In this document: positions 35,766 to 45,151 of the stretch, piece after piece
Numbering within the stretch: the first letter of the stretch is position 1
Layout: each line of letters opens with the position of its first letter
NCBI RefSeq assembly: GCF_003402975.1
Contig: NZ_QURB01000001.1
Location: forward strand, 310,001-374,000
Direction of reading: 5' to 3'
DNA length: 64,000 nucleotides
Source: Brumimicrobium aurantiacum
GTDB lineage: Bacteria > Bacteroidota > Bacteroidia > Flavobacteriales_D > Crocinitomicaceae
Notes under the pieces: generated by a model
What the model was told of the DNA's origin: nothing
What the model saw: only the letters and a program-made list of their open reading frames with translations
Database searches by the model: none
Position numbers and translations under genes: made by a program

Positions 35766-37868
35766 ATGAAAATCATTCAAATCATCATTTTCTTATTGCT
35801 GTCTTTTGCAATTAGTGCCCAACAACATGATTTATGGCATTTTGGAGAATTTACAGGTCTAGATTTTTCTTCTGGCAACCCTGTTCCCATAAATAGTTCA
35901 ATAGAAACTTCAGAAGCTTGTTATACAGCAACAGATGCCAATGGAAACTTACTCTTTTATACTAATGGTGTTAAAGTTTGGGATGCAAACCACAACCTTA
36001 TGCCGAATGGAACAGGACTAAGTGGAAACACCTCTTCCAAATGTTTAGCACTTCAAAAACCAAATGCTCCCAATACTTATTACATCATTTATAATGAAGC
36101 TCATTCGAGTATACCAAACACTACGATAAACACATTTTATTCTGAAATCGATCTTTCATTAAATGGTGGAATGGGTGATGTTGTTGCTGCGAATAAAAAC
36201 ACGTTATTGTCTCCTAATTCTGGTGAATGGTTAAGTGCAGCACCACATGGAAATTGTATCGATACATGGATTTTAACGCATGGTGACGAAACCAATCCAA
36301 CACTTAATGCTTTTGAACTAACAGCTAATGGGATTAGCCCTACTCCAGTCACAAGTAGTATTGGTGTGCAATTTAATGCAGGAGATCATTGTCAAGGAGA
36401 AATAAAACCACGTCCAGGAACAAATCAATTTGTCTTCACCAAACCCTTATTTTCAGGAACAATTTACTTATTTGATTTTGACCATTTCACTGGACTAGCC
36501 TCCAATTCAAATTTAATTCACGATGATCCAAGCACACGTGGAAACGGAGCTGAGTTTTCAAGAGATGGAAATGTTCTTTATATCGGTAGTTTGATCAATG
36601 GAAAGATTCATCAATACGACCTCACTGCGGCAAATATTTCAGCAACACGTACTGAAATTGGTGATCTTACACCCGGAGGGGAAGTCGGTAGTTTACAAAT
36701 TGCACCAGATGATAAAATATATGTAAACTACAACGTATTTCCTTCAGGTGCGAATTTCCTGGGCGTGATCAATAATCCAAATACAATTGGACTGGGTTGC
36801 AATTATATTGAAAACGCTGTAAACTTAGGAAATGTAACCACTATTTATGGACTTCCTTGGCGTTACGACCCAACTCCCTTAAGTCTTCCACCTTTAGATT
36901 TAGGAAATGATACAACATTATGCGCAAACGGTTCTGTTCTATTAGATGGTGATTTCCAACCGAATGCTTTGGAAAATTACTTATGGTCAGATGGAAGTAC
37001 AGATTCTGTGTTAACAATCAACACACCTGGCACTTATTGGCTAGAGCGACAAATCGGAGCGTGTACAGTTCAAAGTGATACGATCATTGTTGAATTGGAA
37101 GATATTGCTTTAAATTCAAACCTCATTGATACGAGTTTATGTGGAACATACACTTTAAATATCAATCAAGATGCTGGTGATCAATTTACATCTGTTTTAT
37201 GGGATTTAGGTGATGGAAATACAAGTACAAATCCAAACCTTTCACATCAATATTCGGCACCTGGTATGTATACCATAAACTTTACAGGAACAAGTCTTGC
37301 GGGCTGTAATTACAGTGTTCAAAATATTGCTTCCATTGAAATATTTCCTACTTATAATTTTGAAATTTCATCCCAACCCGAAAATCCTGATTTTAACGAT
37401 GTAATTGAGTTTGATATTACGAGTAATCAAACCGATTATGATTTTGCATGGTCCATTAATGGTAATGAATATCCAAACAATGAGGAAGTGACTTTTGAGC
37501 CTATTAATGAAAGTAATTTAGATGTTCAACTACGAATAACTGATCAAAATGGTTGTATTTATCGATTGACACGACGTATTGAAGTGGAAAATTCAGCATT
37601 TATTTATGTGCCTAACGCCTTTACCCCTAATGGAAGCGGTGTTAATGACGTGTTTAGGGTTTCCGACATTAACGACATCGTAGAAACCATTACCATTTTC
37701 AATAGATGGGGAACGCCATTATGGTCATCAGAGAGTGCTTTAAACACTTGGGATGGAACATACAACGGTAAGCTTGTAAAGGATGGAACCTATGTTTGGA
37801 AAATAAAATACCGTGGAAACAGAAATGAAAGTAAAATCATTACAGGTACAGTTACTGTTGTAAAATAA
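35766..37868 (+). CDS. Secreted protein with PKD domain and gliding-type (T9SS type B) C-terminus
   Basis: The 700-residue protein has a signal peptide (ISAQ at about residue 17). An N-terminal repeat region of beta-propeller type (WHFGEFTGLDFSSG; GTYWL) is followed by a PKD-like domain (WDLGDGNTSTNPNLSHQYSAPGMYTI, about 485-520). A gliding-motility-associated C-terminal domain follows (YVPNAFTPNGSGVNDVF, IFNRWGTPLW, WDGTYNGKLVKDGTYVWKI). Such domains direct export and surface attachment through the type IX system. Ligand is unknown. Confidence 0.8.
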   Translation: MKIIQIIIFLLLSFAISAQQHDLWHFGEFTGLDFSSGNPVPINSSIETSEACYTATDANGNLLFYTNGVKVWDANHNLMPNGTGLSGNTSSKCLALQKPNAPNTYYIIYNEAHSSIPNTTINTFYSEIDLSLNGGMGDVVAANKNTLLSPNSGEWLSAAPHGNCIDTWILTHGDETNPTLNAFELTANGISPTPVTSSIGVQFNAGDHCQGEIKPRPGTNQFVFTKPLFSGTIYLFDFDHFTGLASNSNLIHDDPSTRGNGAEFSRDGNVLYIGSLINGKIHQYDLTAANISATRTEIGDLTPGGEVGSLQIAPDDKIYVNYNVFPSGANFLGVINNPNTIGLGCNYIENAVNLGNVTTIYGLPWRYDPTPLSLPPLDLGNDTTLCANGSVLLDGDFQPNALENYLWSDGSTDSVLTINTPGTYWLERQIGACTVQSDTIIVELEDIALNSNLIDTSLCGTYTLNINQDAGDQFTSVLWDLGDGNTSTNPNLSHQYSAPGMYTINFTGTSLAGCNYSVQNIASIEIFPTYNFEISSQPENPDFNDVIEFDITSNQTDYDFAWSINGNEYPNNEEVTFEPINESNLDVQLRITDQNGCIYRLTRRIEVENSAFIYVPNAFTPNGSGVNDVFRVSDINDIVETITIFNRWGTPLWSSESALNTWDGTYNGKLVKDGTYVWKIKYRGNRNESKIITGTVTVVK

Positions 37869-37913
37869 CCAGTCCAGTTTAATGTTCAACGTTTATTTAT
37901 TATAAAATCGAAA

Positions 37914-38837
37914 ATGCAAAGTTCAAACAATATATTTCTAGTTAAACCTGCAAGTTTTGGGTACAATGCGGAAACAGCAGCATCTAACGCCTTTCAAAAT
38001 CAAATGTCAAAAGACATGGATCATGAGGCGATTTCAAAAAAAGCCATTGAAGAATTTGAAACGATGGCCCAAAAACTTAGCGAGAAAGGGGTCAATGTTT
38101 TGGTTATTGAAGATACTCCTACTCCGGTAAAACCCGATGCTATTTTCCCAAACAATTGGGGTTCTTTTCACGCTGATGGAAGGGTAATTCTATACCCTAT
38201 GCTTGCTGAAAACAGAAGAGAAGAAAGGCGAGAGGAAATACTTGAAATTATTGGTAAAAAATTTGAAATCAAAGAAATCATCGACCTCTCGAAACAAGAA
38301 GAAAAAGGTGTTTTTTTAGAAGGAACGGGAAGTATAATTTTTGATCATCAATTCAAAATTGGATATGCCTGTCTGGCCTCTAGAACGGATAAAAATTTGT
38401 TTGTTAACACATGTGAGCTTCTTGGTTACAAAGCAGTTTATTTTGACGCTAAAGATCAATCAGGTCATGAAATTTACCACACCAATGTAATGATGAACAT
38501 TGGAAATGGTTATGCGGTGGTTTGTCTGGAAAGCATTTCAAATCCTTCTGAAAGAGCGCATGTCATCAAATCTCTTGAAGATTCAAACAAAGAAATTGTT
38601 GCGATTTCCTACGAACAAATGAACGCTTTTTGTGGAAATATGCTAGAATTAGAAATCCCGAATGGAAGGAACATTTTAGCAATGTCACAAAGCTCATTTG
38701 ACAAGTTTAATTCAGCACAGAAAAAGACCCTAGAGTCTTATTGTGAATTGTTTCCGCTGAATGTAAAAACCATTGAACGTATTGGCGGTGGAAGCGTTCG
38801 CTGCATGATTTCTGAACTCTTTTTACCGGAAAGGTAA
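37914..38837 (+). CDS. ctlX: Citrulline-utilisation hydrolase / arginine deiminase-related protein
   Basis: The 307-residue guanidino-group-modifying fold protein has PDAIFPNNWGSFHADGRVILYPM near the N-terminus, GTGSIIFDH in the middle and a C-terminal GGGSVRCMISELFL holding the nucleophilic Cys. This layout matches CtlX. CtlX is reported to convert citrulline in ornithine-oriented catabolism; the substrate here is inferred. The gene lies 45 nt after the T9SS gene without an obvious promoter of its own. Confidence 0.75.
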   Translation: MQSSNNIFLVKPASFGYNAETAASNAFQNQMSKDMDHEAISKKAIEEFETMAQKLSEKGVNVLVIEDTPTPVKPDAIFPNNWGSFHADGRVILYPMLAENRREERREEILEIIGKKFEIKEIIDLSKQEEKGVFLEGTGSIIFDHQFKIGYACLASRTDKNLFVNTCELLGYKAVYFDAKDQSGHEIYHTNVMMNIGNGYAVVCLESISNPSERAHVIKSLEDSNKEIVAISYEQMNAFCGNMLELEIPNGRNILAMSQSSFDKFNSAQKKTLESYCELFPLNVKTIERIGGGSVRCMISELFLPER

Positions 38838-39023
38838 ACTCAGTGTTTTAAAGTATTAAAAGAATACTTCAAAAAGATGCCTTCGAGAGGCTCAGTCACC
38901 TTTTTGAGGCAGCGATAAGTAATTCAGTGTTTAAGAAATATATAGTCAACTGAAAACTGCAAATATTATTATATTTGATGGGACAATGAATTTCTAAAAA
39001 CAGTCAAACCAAGTTCTCACACT

Positions 39024-39404
39024 ATGTTAACAAGTGTTTCAGCCATCATTTTCTGCACATTAACAACTATTGTAATCCTATTTCAAGCTTGCTTAGCGGC
39101 AGGATTGCCATGGGGAAAAGCCTCGATGGGAGGTAAATATCCGGGCAAATATCCACCAAAAATGAGATTCGTTGCGGTGATCAATATGCTCTTACTGGCT
39201 TTTATGGGAGCACTTGTTTTATCCGAAGCTAATTTGATGTTTCCAGCATTAAAATCAATCGCAGCAATTGGCATTTGGGTCATCGTTGCGTTTTTTGTCA
39301 TGGGAACAATTATGAATACAATTACACCAAGTAAAATTGAACGTATTTGGGCTCCAGTCGCTTTAATACAGTTGATTTCCAGTGTTATTGTGGCATTTTA
39401 TTGA
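39024..39404 (+). CDS. Small four-TM membrane protein
   Basis: The 126-residue protein has four predicted TM helices. A conserved-looking loop (AAGLPWGKASMGGKYPGKYPPKMR, about residues 26-49) lies between TM1 and TM2. Proteins like it are common but uncharacterised. It stands alone. Confidence 0.65.
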   Translation: MLTSVSAIIFCTLTTIVILFQACLAAGLPWGKASMGGKYPGKYPPKMRFVAVINMLLLAFMGALVLSEANLMFPALKSIAAIGIWVIVAFFVMGTIMNTITPSKIERIWAPVALIQLISSVIVAFY

Positions 39405-39420
39405 TACTTATTTTAGTTGT

Positions 39421-39710
39421 GGGCGTGCCCCGGAGGATTACTTAAAAAAGAAAAGTATCCTAAGAATTCCGGGTCAGGTCATCCACTCTATCTTTTTTTT
39501 CAAAAAAGGATGCCGTTTCTACCCTTCACGCGGGGCGATGGCACTATGAAAAGCGTTAAAGTTTCATGTTAAACATTTTGAATAAAGCTACATCTTGATA
39601 ATCTGTTTTGTCACGATTTTTATTCAAAAATACGCGCCAAAACAAGAGGCATTTGCTATTGATCACTACGGATTGAAACCGAAAATTTTCGGGACCTCAG
39701 TGATAGGTAG
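39421..39710. repeat. Dispersed non-coding repeat, copy 2 (about 290 bp)
   Basis: This is the second copy of the element at 31519-31807. It begins GGGCGTGCCCCGG directly after the small membrane protein gene and ends GATAGGTAG. Part of its right half (from GCTATTGATCAC) recurs a third time at 40522. Confidence 0.7.
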
Positions 39711-39786
39711 GCTTGTAAATTGAACATGCTACTTCCTTCAAAAATAGATTTCACCATCGCGTAAAATCATAGATTTCAACCGATGA

Positions 39787-39890
39787 TCGAAATGACGAGA
39801 CATTTGGGTGGGACATCGAAAGGGACTGCTTCAAGCTGGGCTTGAAGCAGTCCCTTTCGCCACTAAATCATTAATTGGTCGTCATTTCGA
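39787..39890. repeat. Nested perfect inverted repeats
   Basis: A 20-bp perfect inverted repeat with a 3-nt loop (39817-39836 and 39840-39859, beginning CGAAAGGGACTG) is nested inside a 12-bp perfect repeat TCGAAATGACGA (39787-39798) / TCGTCATTTCGA (39879-39890). The outer words recur singly near 40655. No coding potential is seen. Confidence 0.7.
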
Positions 39891-40025
39891 AAATTCTTGC
39901 ATTGAGAAATCTGTAAGCTCCGACAGACTCAATGAACAAACTTATTTATTTTAACCGTATATTTGATTTGAAAACACAGCTACGAGTAACTAATTTTAGT
40001 TTTTGTGGATGACTATATTTACAAA

Positions 40026-40496
40026 ATGAAGAAGAACCTATTCCTACTTATAATTTTAATGTCGTCGACCAACATGTTTAGTCAAATAGACTATAAAAAG
40101 GTCAGTGAAGAATTCACCATCTCATGCGGAACAGAAAGCGCAGATGATTTATCCCGAAGTAAAAAATTTTTAGACTCTTTATCCCAATTTAAAATTAATA
40201 ATGGAGAAGAAGAATATCTCTACGATGTGGGCATGACAAACTACAAGGCCTATTTAAAGTGGAAAGATAAAAGTGCTTTAATCATAAGTACGGAGGCTAA
40301 CCAGAAGTGTTGGGATAAATATCAAAATTACAATGCGCTATGGAATTTAGGTATGAATTATGGTCTTTTGGATAATTGCGATAAAAAGCTAGAATTAACG
40401 GAACTCTACATTAAACATTTAAGTGAAAACGATTTAGTTGAATTCATTGATTATCAACAAGTATATTACAGATATAAGTTTTGTAGGAATAAATAA
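40026..40496 (+). CDS. Hypothetical secreted protein (156 aa)
   Basis: The start at 40026 (MKKNLFLLIILMSSTNMFSQ) gives a clean signal peptide. The ORF is open to 40005, but those seven residues spoil the signal. The mature part is Cys-poor and acidic, with two Trp-Lys motifs, and has no recognised domain. It sits among repeats, alone. Confidence 0.5.
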   Translation: MKKNLFLLIILMSSTNMFSQIDYKKVSEEFTISCGTESADDLSRSKKFLDSLSQFKINNGEEEYLYDVGMTNYKAYLKWKDKSALIISTEANQKCWDKYQNYNALWNLGMNYGLLDNCDKKLELTELYIKHLSENDLVEFIDYQQVYYRYKFCRNK

Positions 40497-40521
40497 TTAA
40501 TTCAATCTTCAAAAAGCTGTC

Positions 40522-40700
40522 TTGCTATTGATCACTGCGGATTGATCCCGAAAATTTTCGGGACCTCAGTGATAGGTAGGTTTGTAAATTGAACATGCTA
40601 CTTCCTTCAAAAATAGATTTCTCCATCGCGTAAAATCATAGATTTCACCCAAATGTCTCGTCATTTCGAAAATGCTTGCATTGAGAAATCTGTAAGCTCA
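40522..40700. repeat. Third, partial copy of the dispersed repeat
   Basis: Positions from GCTATTGATCACTG onward repeat the right half of the 39421-39710 copy and continue with its flank (TGAACATGCTACTTCC, then ATTTCGAAAATGCTTGCATT). This accounts for most of the gap between the two small genes. Confidence 0.6.
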
Positions 40701-40714
40701 ACTTTACTGCTATG

Positions 40715-40749
40715 AAAAAGGTGCCTTCGGCAATCTCAGCCACCTTTTT
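40715..40749. terminator. Hairpin with flanking A and T runs
   Basis: AAAAAGGTG (40715-40723) pairs with CACCTTTTT (40741-40749) across a 17-nt loop. This could terminate transcription in either direction. A degenerate copy (GATGCCTTCGAGAGGCTCAG) lies near 38877, so it may also be a repeat. Confidence 0.45.
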
Positions 40750-40928
40750 GAGGTGTTCTTAGAAAGCCTTTCATCTATTAAAAGCTTGTTAATTTCTACT
40801 TCAATTCCATTCTTCGAAATTACTTTTCTTACATTTGGATGTTACTCTTTTCATATTTAGATACAAAATATGATGAAAGGTAAAAACTTAAAGCATTGAT
40901 TTAAAAGCTAAAAACAGAATAAAAACTG

Positions 40929-41468
40929 ATGTTTAAACGACTTCTGTCAATATTATTATTGTTTACCATCCTCTTCAATATGACAGGGATTTACATTGCT
41001 TTTAAAATCGAACAAGCCCATATCCGATCTGCCATTAAACATGAAATTAAGGAAGGAATTCCAGAAAATGAATTGCATGAATTCAATCTGACTCCAACTG
41101 AATATGAGCAGTTGGATTGGATCCGACCAGATATTGAATTCCGAAAACACAAACAAATGTTTGACATTGTGCGTCGCGAAAATAAAGGCGATGATATTGT
41201 ACTACATTGTGTGAATGACAAAGAAGAAACGCTCCTTTTCGCTAACCTTGAGGAATTGATTCAAAATAAGATGAATAAGGAATCGAAGACCCCAAAAAGT
41301 CCGCTCAATAAAATGATTAAAGTCATTAAAGTGGTATATGTCAACGACTTTACAAATTATGTTTTCCAGCACCTCTCTCTGAATGCTGAAAATGGTTTTT
41401 TCGAAACCAAAAAACTATATCAATCTCCAAACTTAGGTGTTCCAACTCCTCCACCGGATTTCGTTTAA
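40929..41468 (+). CDS. Hypothetical protein with N-terminal membrane anchor
   Basis: The 179-residue protein has one N-terminal hydrophobic segment (LLSILLLFTILFNMTGIYIAF) and then a hydrophilic domain (HIRSAIKHEIKEGIPENELHEF) with no Cys pair. It precedes the haem-receptor gene by about 335 nt on the same strand. No family is recognised. Confidence 0.5.
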   Translation: MFKRLLSILLLFTILFNMTGIYIAFKIEQAHIRSAIKHEIKEGIPENELHEFNLTPTEYEQLDWIRPDIEFRKHKQMFDIVRRENKGDDIVLHCVNDKEETLLFANLEELIQNKMNKESKTPKSPLNKMIKVIKVVYVNDFTNYVFQHLSLNAENGFFETKKLYQSPNLGVPTPPPDFV

Positions 41469-41803
41469 CCCGCATTATTCATAGCATTTATTTTTCAAAG
41501 AATGTAATTATCTGACGTTCACACAACTCATCAGTTTTTTACAAAGATTTTGACTGCTTCAAATTCGGTAATTATCGGATAAGGCATTCATGCTTGAATT
41601 CTTTTGATTTTACATTTCAATTTTAAGGTATTGAGATGGAATCATGTTTTGATTCATGCAATGCGCCTAGGAGCTTGTTTAATGAATAAGTCGGGTATTT
41701 CTAAATTTTACAACTTCCTCTATCCTTAGTCTTTTCAATAAGACCAGGAGAGGTGCGGACTATTGCGTCCAAAGTTTATTAAAACGAATTAAATAAAATT
41801 AAA
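41469..41803. other. Gene-free leader upstream of the haem receptor gene
   Basis: No ORF is supported. Short hairpins are present (GTCTTttcaatAAGAC near 41728-41743; GGAC...GTCC near 41757-41770), close to the receptor start. They do not fit a riboswitch I know. A Fur-type operator could not be recognised. Confidence 0.35.
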
Positions 41804-44206
41804 ATGAAACATACAATTTTGCTCGTAATGAGCATGCTTTGTGCTGCACTAACATTTGCACAGCACAATCAATTTAAAGGAAAGGTAATTGATCAAAATG
41901 AAAAAATTCCATTGGCTGATGTCAATATAAAAACCAATTTCGGAGAAAGCGTTTTCACCAATACAAATGGAGAGTTCTCCGTAAAATGCGGCGACACTTT
42001 ACGCATAAAAATCAACCATGTAGGGTATCGTAGTGTCGATCAATATTTTACATGTAACAATTCAAAAACAATCGAAATTCTGCTAAAATCACAAGCTGAA
42101 GTATTTGAAACAATTGATGTTACAGCGACTTCGAATCCAAACAAATCACAATTGGAACATCCCAATTCAATTGTCAAAATTGATCATTTGGCGATGAAGC
42201 GTTCAACGGGTTTGTATTTAGATGACGCCATCAATACAAATGTTCCTGGTGTTACGATGCAACGTCGAACACAATCGGGTGGACAACAAATCAACATTCG
42301 CGGATATGGAAGTGGAATGGGTTTTAAAGGTGTGAGCAACAATTTCGATGGACAAGGTGTAAAAATGTACCTCAATGGAATTGCCATCACCGATGCTGAA
42401 GGAATTACAGTAATGGACGATCTTGATTTTGGTTCTGTTTCCAACACTGAAATTTTAAAAGGTCCTTCTGGAACATTATATGGAATGGCTATTTCGGGAG
42501 TTGTGAATATGAAAACAGATCAAGCTCTTAAAAACAAAACCTCAATCGCACAAGAAGTTATGACTGGAAGCTATGGATTATTGCGTTCTACAACCCGTTT
42601 GAGTATCGGAGGAAAAAACGCCTCACTTTTGGTCAATTATGGTCACCAAGAATTTGATGGATTTATGGATCATACGGCATCCCAAAAAGAATTCATGAAT
42701 ATGATTGGAGATTTCCGTCTAAATGATCGTCAAAGCATTACCACTTATTTGGGGTATGCCGATAGTTATGATGAACGTAATGGAGAGCTAACGCAAGGAC
42801 AATACGACACACTTAACTATTCTGGAAATGCGAGATATATCCAGAACGACGCCCATTCAGCGATCAAAACTTTCAGAGCAGGGATAGGTCATACGTACAA
42901 ATTCAATAAGCACTTTTCAAACACGACGTCGTTTTTTGGATCCTCCCAAAGTATGAACAACAGTTCTGCCGGTGGATGGACAGACAAACAACCGTTAAAT
43001 TTTGGACTGCGCTCAGTATTGGAGATGAATTTTGATTTATCTGAAAAAGTTAAACTCTCCAGCATTACAGGAATTGAAGCGCAAAAGTCAATCAACCAAA
43101 GTATCGGGTATAAAATGGGTGCCGACAGTACAAACCTCGACGGTTACAACATCATCACTTCGATAAAAAGTAACCAAATGACAGAAAGTTCTACTTATTC
43201 CTACTTTACACAATGGACAGCCCATTTACCTCTACAATTCAGTTTAACTGCAGGAGTTGGAGTGAGCAATATGCAATTGAGTTTGGAAGATCGCTTATGG
43301 GGATTAAACAACAATCAGCCCGGAAATAACACCTTAAAAGTGTATGAAAACAGCTACAACAATCTTGTTTCACCAACATTTGCCATCAATAAAAAAATCA
43401 ACAAGGTGGCCTCTGTTTACGCGTCCTACTCAACAGGATATAAGGCACCAGTGAGTGGAAACATCCTCATTTCAACAACAGGTGAACTCAACACAGGCTT
43501 AAAACCAGAGAAAGGCTCACAGATCGAATTGGGTACAAAAGGAAGTTTCCTCAACAACAAATTGTTCTATACCGTAGCCGTTTTCAATACGCGTTATGAA
43601 GACAAATTCACAACAATTGCGGTTCAAAATCCTGAAAATACCGCTACACTTTATTCGTATTTGGTGAACGGGGGAAATTTAAACAACAATGGACTTGAAA
43701 TTTATGCGAGTTATAAAGCAATTGAAAGTAAGGAAAATTTCATCACTTTGCTTCAACCATTTGCCAACTTCACTTACTCTGATTTCAAATATGAAGATTA
43801 TCAATTTGAGCGCGTCGGAGAAAACGACCTAGGTGAAGACATCGTAATTGTGGATGATTATTCTGGAAATGCAGTTGCAGGAGTTCCTCCCGTAGTTTTC
43901 AATGCTGGAGTTGACCTTGAAACAAAAATTGGACTTTATGGGAACATTTACTACAATTACCGTAGCAGTATGCCGTATACTTCCGATGGTTTAAATGAAA
44001 CCAACGCATACAATTTGCTGAATGCTAAAATCGGATTCAGAAGAAACATCAAGCAATTTGAATTGAATGTTTATACTGGGGCAAACAACATCACAGGAGA
44101 ACAATATTACAATATGGTTTTCGTGAATCAGTTGCCTGATGCCTATATTCCAGCGCCAAATGAAATCAACTTCTTTGGAGGTGTCAATCTTAAATACACA
44201 TTTTAA
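41804..44206 (+). CDS. TonB-dependent receptor, probably haem/iron
   Basis: The 800-residue receptor has a signal peptide (ALTFAQ), a CarboxypepD_reg-like domain (about 23-105), a plug with GPSGTLYGMAISGVVNMKT and a barrel ending FGGVNLKYTF, with a terminal Phe as in outer-membrane barrels. It lies immediately upstream of a complete HmuTUV-type ABC importer, suggesting haem or another iron complex as substrate. TonB energy is required for transport. The start gives a good signal peptide. Confidence 0.8.
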   Translation: MKHTILLVMSMLCAALTFAQHNQFKGKVIDQNEKIPLADVNIKTNFGESVFTNTNGEFSVKCGDTLRIKINHVGYRSVDQYFTCNNSKTIEILLKSQAEVFETIDVTATSNPNKSQLEHPNSIVKIDHLAMKRSTGLYLDDAINTNVPGVTMQRRTQSGGQQINIRGYGSGMGFKGVSNNFDGQGVKMYLNGIAITDAEGITVMDDLDFGSVSNTEILKGPSGTLYGMAISGVVNMKTDQALKNKTSIAQEVMTGSYGLLRSTTRLSIGGKNASLLVNYGHQEFDGFMDHTASQKEFMNMIGDFRLNDRQSITTYLGYADSYDERNGELTQGQYDTLNYSGNARYIQNDAHSAIKTFRAGIGHTYKFNKHFSNTTSFFGSSQSMNNSSAGGWTDKQPLNFGLRSVLEMNFDLSEKVKLSSITGIEAQKSINQSIGYKMGADSTNLDGYNIITSIKSNQMTESSTYSYFTQWTAHLPLQFSLTAGVGVSNMQLSLEDRLWGLNNNQPGNNTLKVYENSYNNLVSPTFAINKKINKVASVYASYSTGYKAPVSGNILISTTGELNTGLKPEKGSQIELGTKGSFLNNKLFYTVAVFNTRYEDKFTTIAVQNPENTATLYSYLVNGGNLNNNGLEIYASYKAIESKENFITLLQPFANFTYSDFKYEDYQFERVGENDLGEDIVIVDDYSGNAVAGVPPVVFNAGVDLETKIGLYGNIYYNYRSSMPYTSDGLNETNAYNLLNAKIGFRRNIKQFELNVYTGANNITGEQYYNMVFVNQLPDAYIPAPNEINFFGGVNLKYTF

Positions 44207-44227
44207 TTAAGTGAATCACTAAAAAAC

Positions 44228-44262
44228 AACCTGCTTCCATGATTTTTTGGAGGCAGGTTTTC
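44228..44262 (+). terminator. Terminator/attenuator between receptor and ABC genes
   Basis: AACCTGCTTCC (44228-44238) pairs with GGAGGCAGGTT (44249-44259), an 11-bp stem with one G-T wobble, followed by T residues. It may reduce read-through from the abundant receptor mRNA into hmuTUV. Confidence 0.75.
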
Positions 44263-44278
44263 TAAAATATTTCAAGTA

Positions 44279-45151
44279 ATGAAGAACTATATTTATATAC
44301 TTTTCCCACTCATTTTGATGAGTTGCGGAAGGTTTAGCAATGCTGACGAAAAGCAAAACAGCGATGAACGCATAGTCTGTATTTCGAAGCAATATGCTGA
44401 AATCATTTATGCCTTAGGTGCAGAAAAAGATATTGTGGCAGTAGATTTATCGAGTACTTACCCTGAAAAAATCAAATCGCTTCCTACAATAGGATACCAT
44501 AGAGCCTTAAGCGCTGAAACGGTGTTAGCCATGAAGCCAAGCCTCATTTTACACGACAATAACATCGGGCCAGAACACGTGGTTAGACAAATTGAAGCGC
44601 TAAAAATTCCCATAAAGACATTCCATAAATATGAGTCGACTATTGCAGGAACAGACTCCTTGATTCGAGAAATGGGTGAATATTTTGGAAAGGAAAAACA
44701 AGCAGATGATTTATGTAAAAAATTAAACCGCGATATGGAATTGGCTTTAGAAGAAGCACAAAAATACACCGAAAAACCAAAGGTTTTAATTGTTCATTTT
44801 GGAAGAGCAACGAATGCCTACTTGGTGATGACACAAAAAAGTAATGCTGCAAAAATGCTTGAATGGGCTGGTGGTGAAATGGCTGTTAACGCAGAACGAG
44901 GAATGAAACAATTGTCTCCAGAAGTCGTGGCCGCTGCTGATCCTGATATTATTTTACTGACCGATTTTGGCTATGACCGTTTAGACGGTGGAAATGAAAT
45001 TGAAAAGCTTCCTGGAATATCCTCTACCAAAGCCTTTAAAAACAATCACATTTTTAGGATTGAAGAACACGATTTGGTGTATTTGGGACCACGCACAGGT
45101 GAAAATGTTTTACTCATCCAACAATTAATTCATCCCGATGAAACAAAATAA
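44279..45151 (+). CDS. hmuT: Haem/iron-complex binding lipoprotein
   Basis: The 290-residue substrate-binding protein (TroA-like fold) has lipobox LILMSC and the HmuT-like motifs IYALGAEKDIVAVDLSSTYP, IGYHRALSAETVLAMKPSLIL and the C-terminal DLVYLGPRTGENV. It is anchored in the inner membrane and hands its ligand to the permease. It overlaps the permease gene by 14 nt. Confidence 0.8.
   Translation: MKNYIYILFPLILMSCGRFSNADEKQNSDERIVCISKQYAEIIYALGAEKDIVAVDLSSTYPEKIKSLPTIGYHRALSAETVLAMKPSLILHDNNIGPEHVVRQIEALKIPIKTFHKYESTIAGTDSLIREMGEYFGKEKQADDLCKKLNRDMELALEEAQKYTEKPKVLIVHFGRATNAYLVMTQKSNAAKMLEWAGGEMAVNAERGMKQLSPEVVAAADPDIILLTDFGYDRLDGGNEIEKLPGISSTKAFKNNHIFRIEEHDLVYLGPRTGENVLLIQQLIHPDETK

Noticed and set aside
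41469-41803. Possible riboswitch before the haem receptor gene
   Set aside because: Only short unrelated hairpins are visible; no cobalamin, TPP or other consensus box could be matched.
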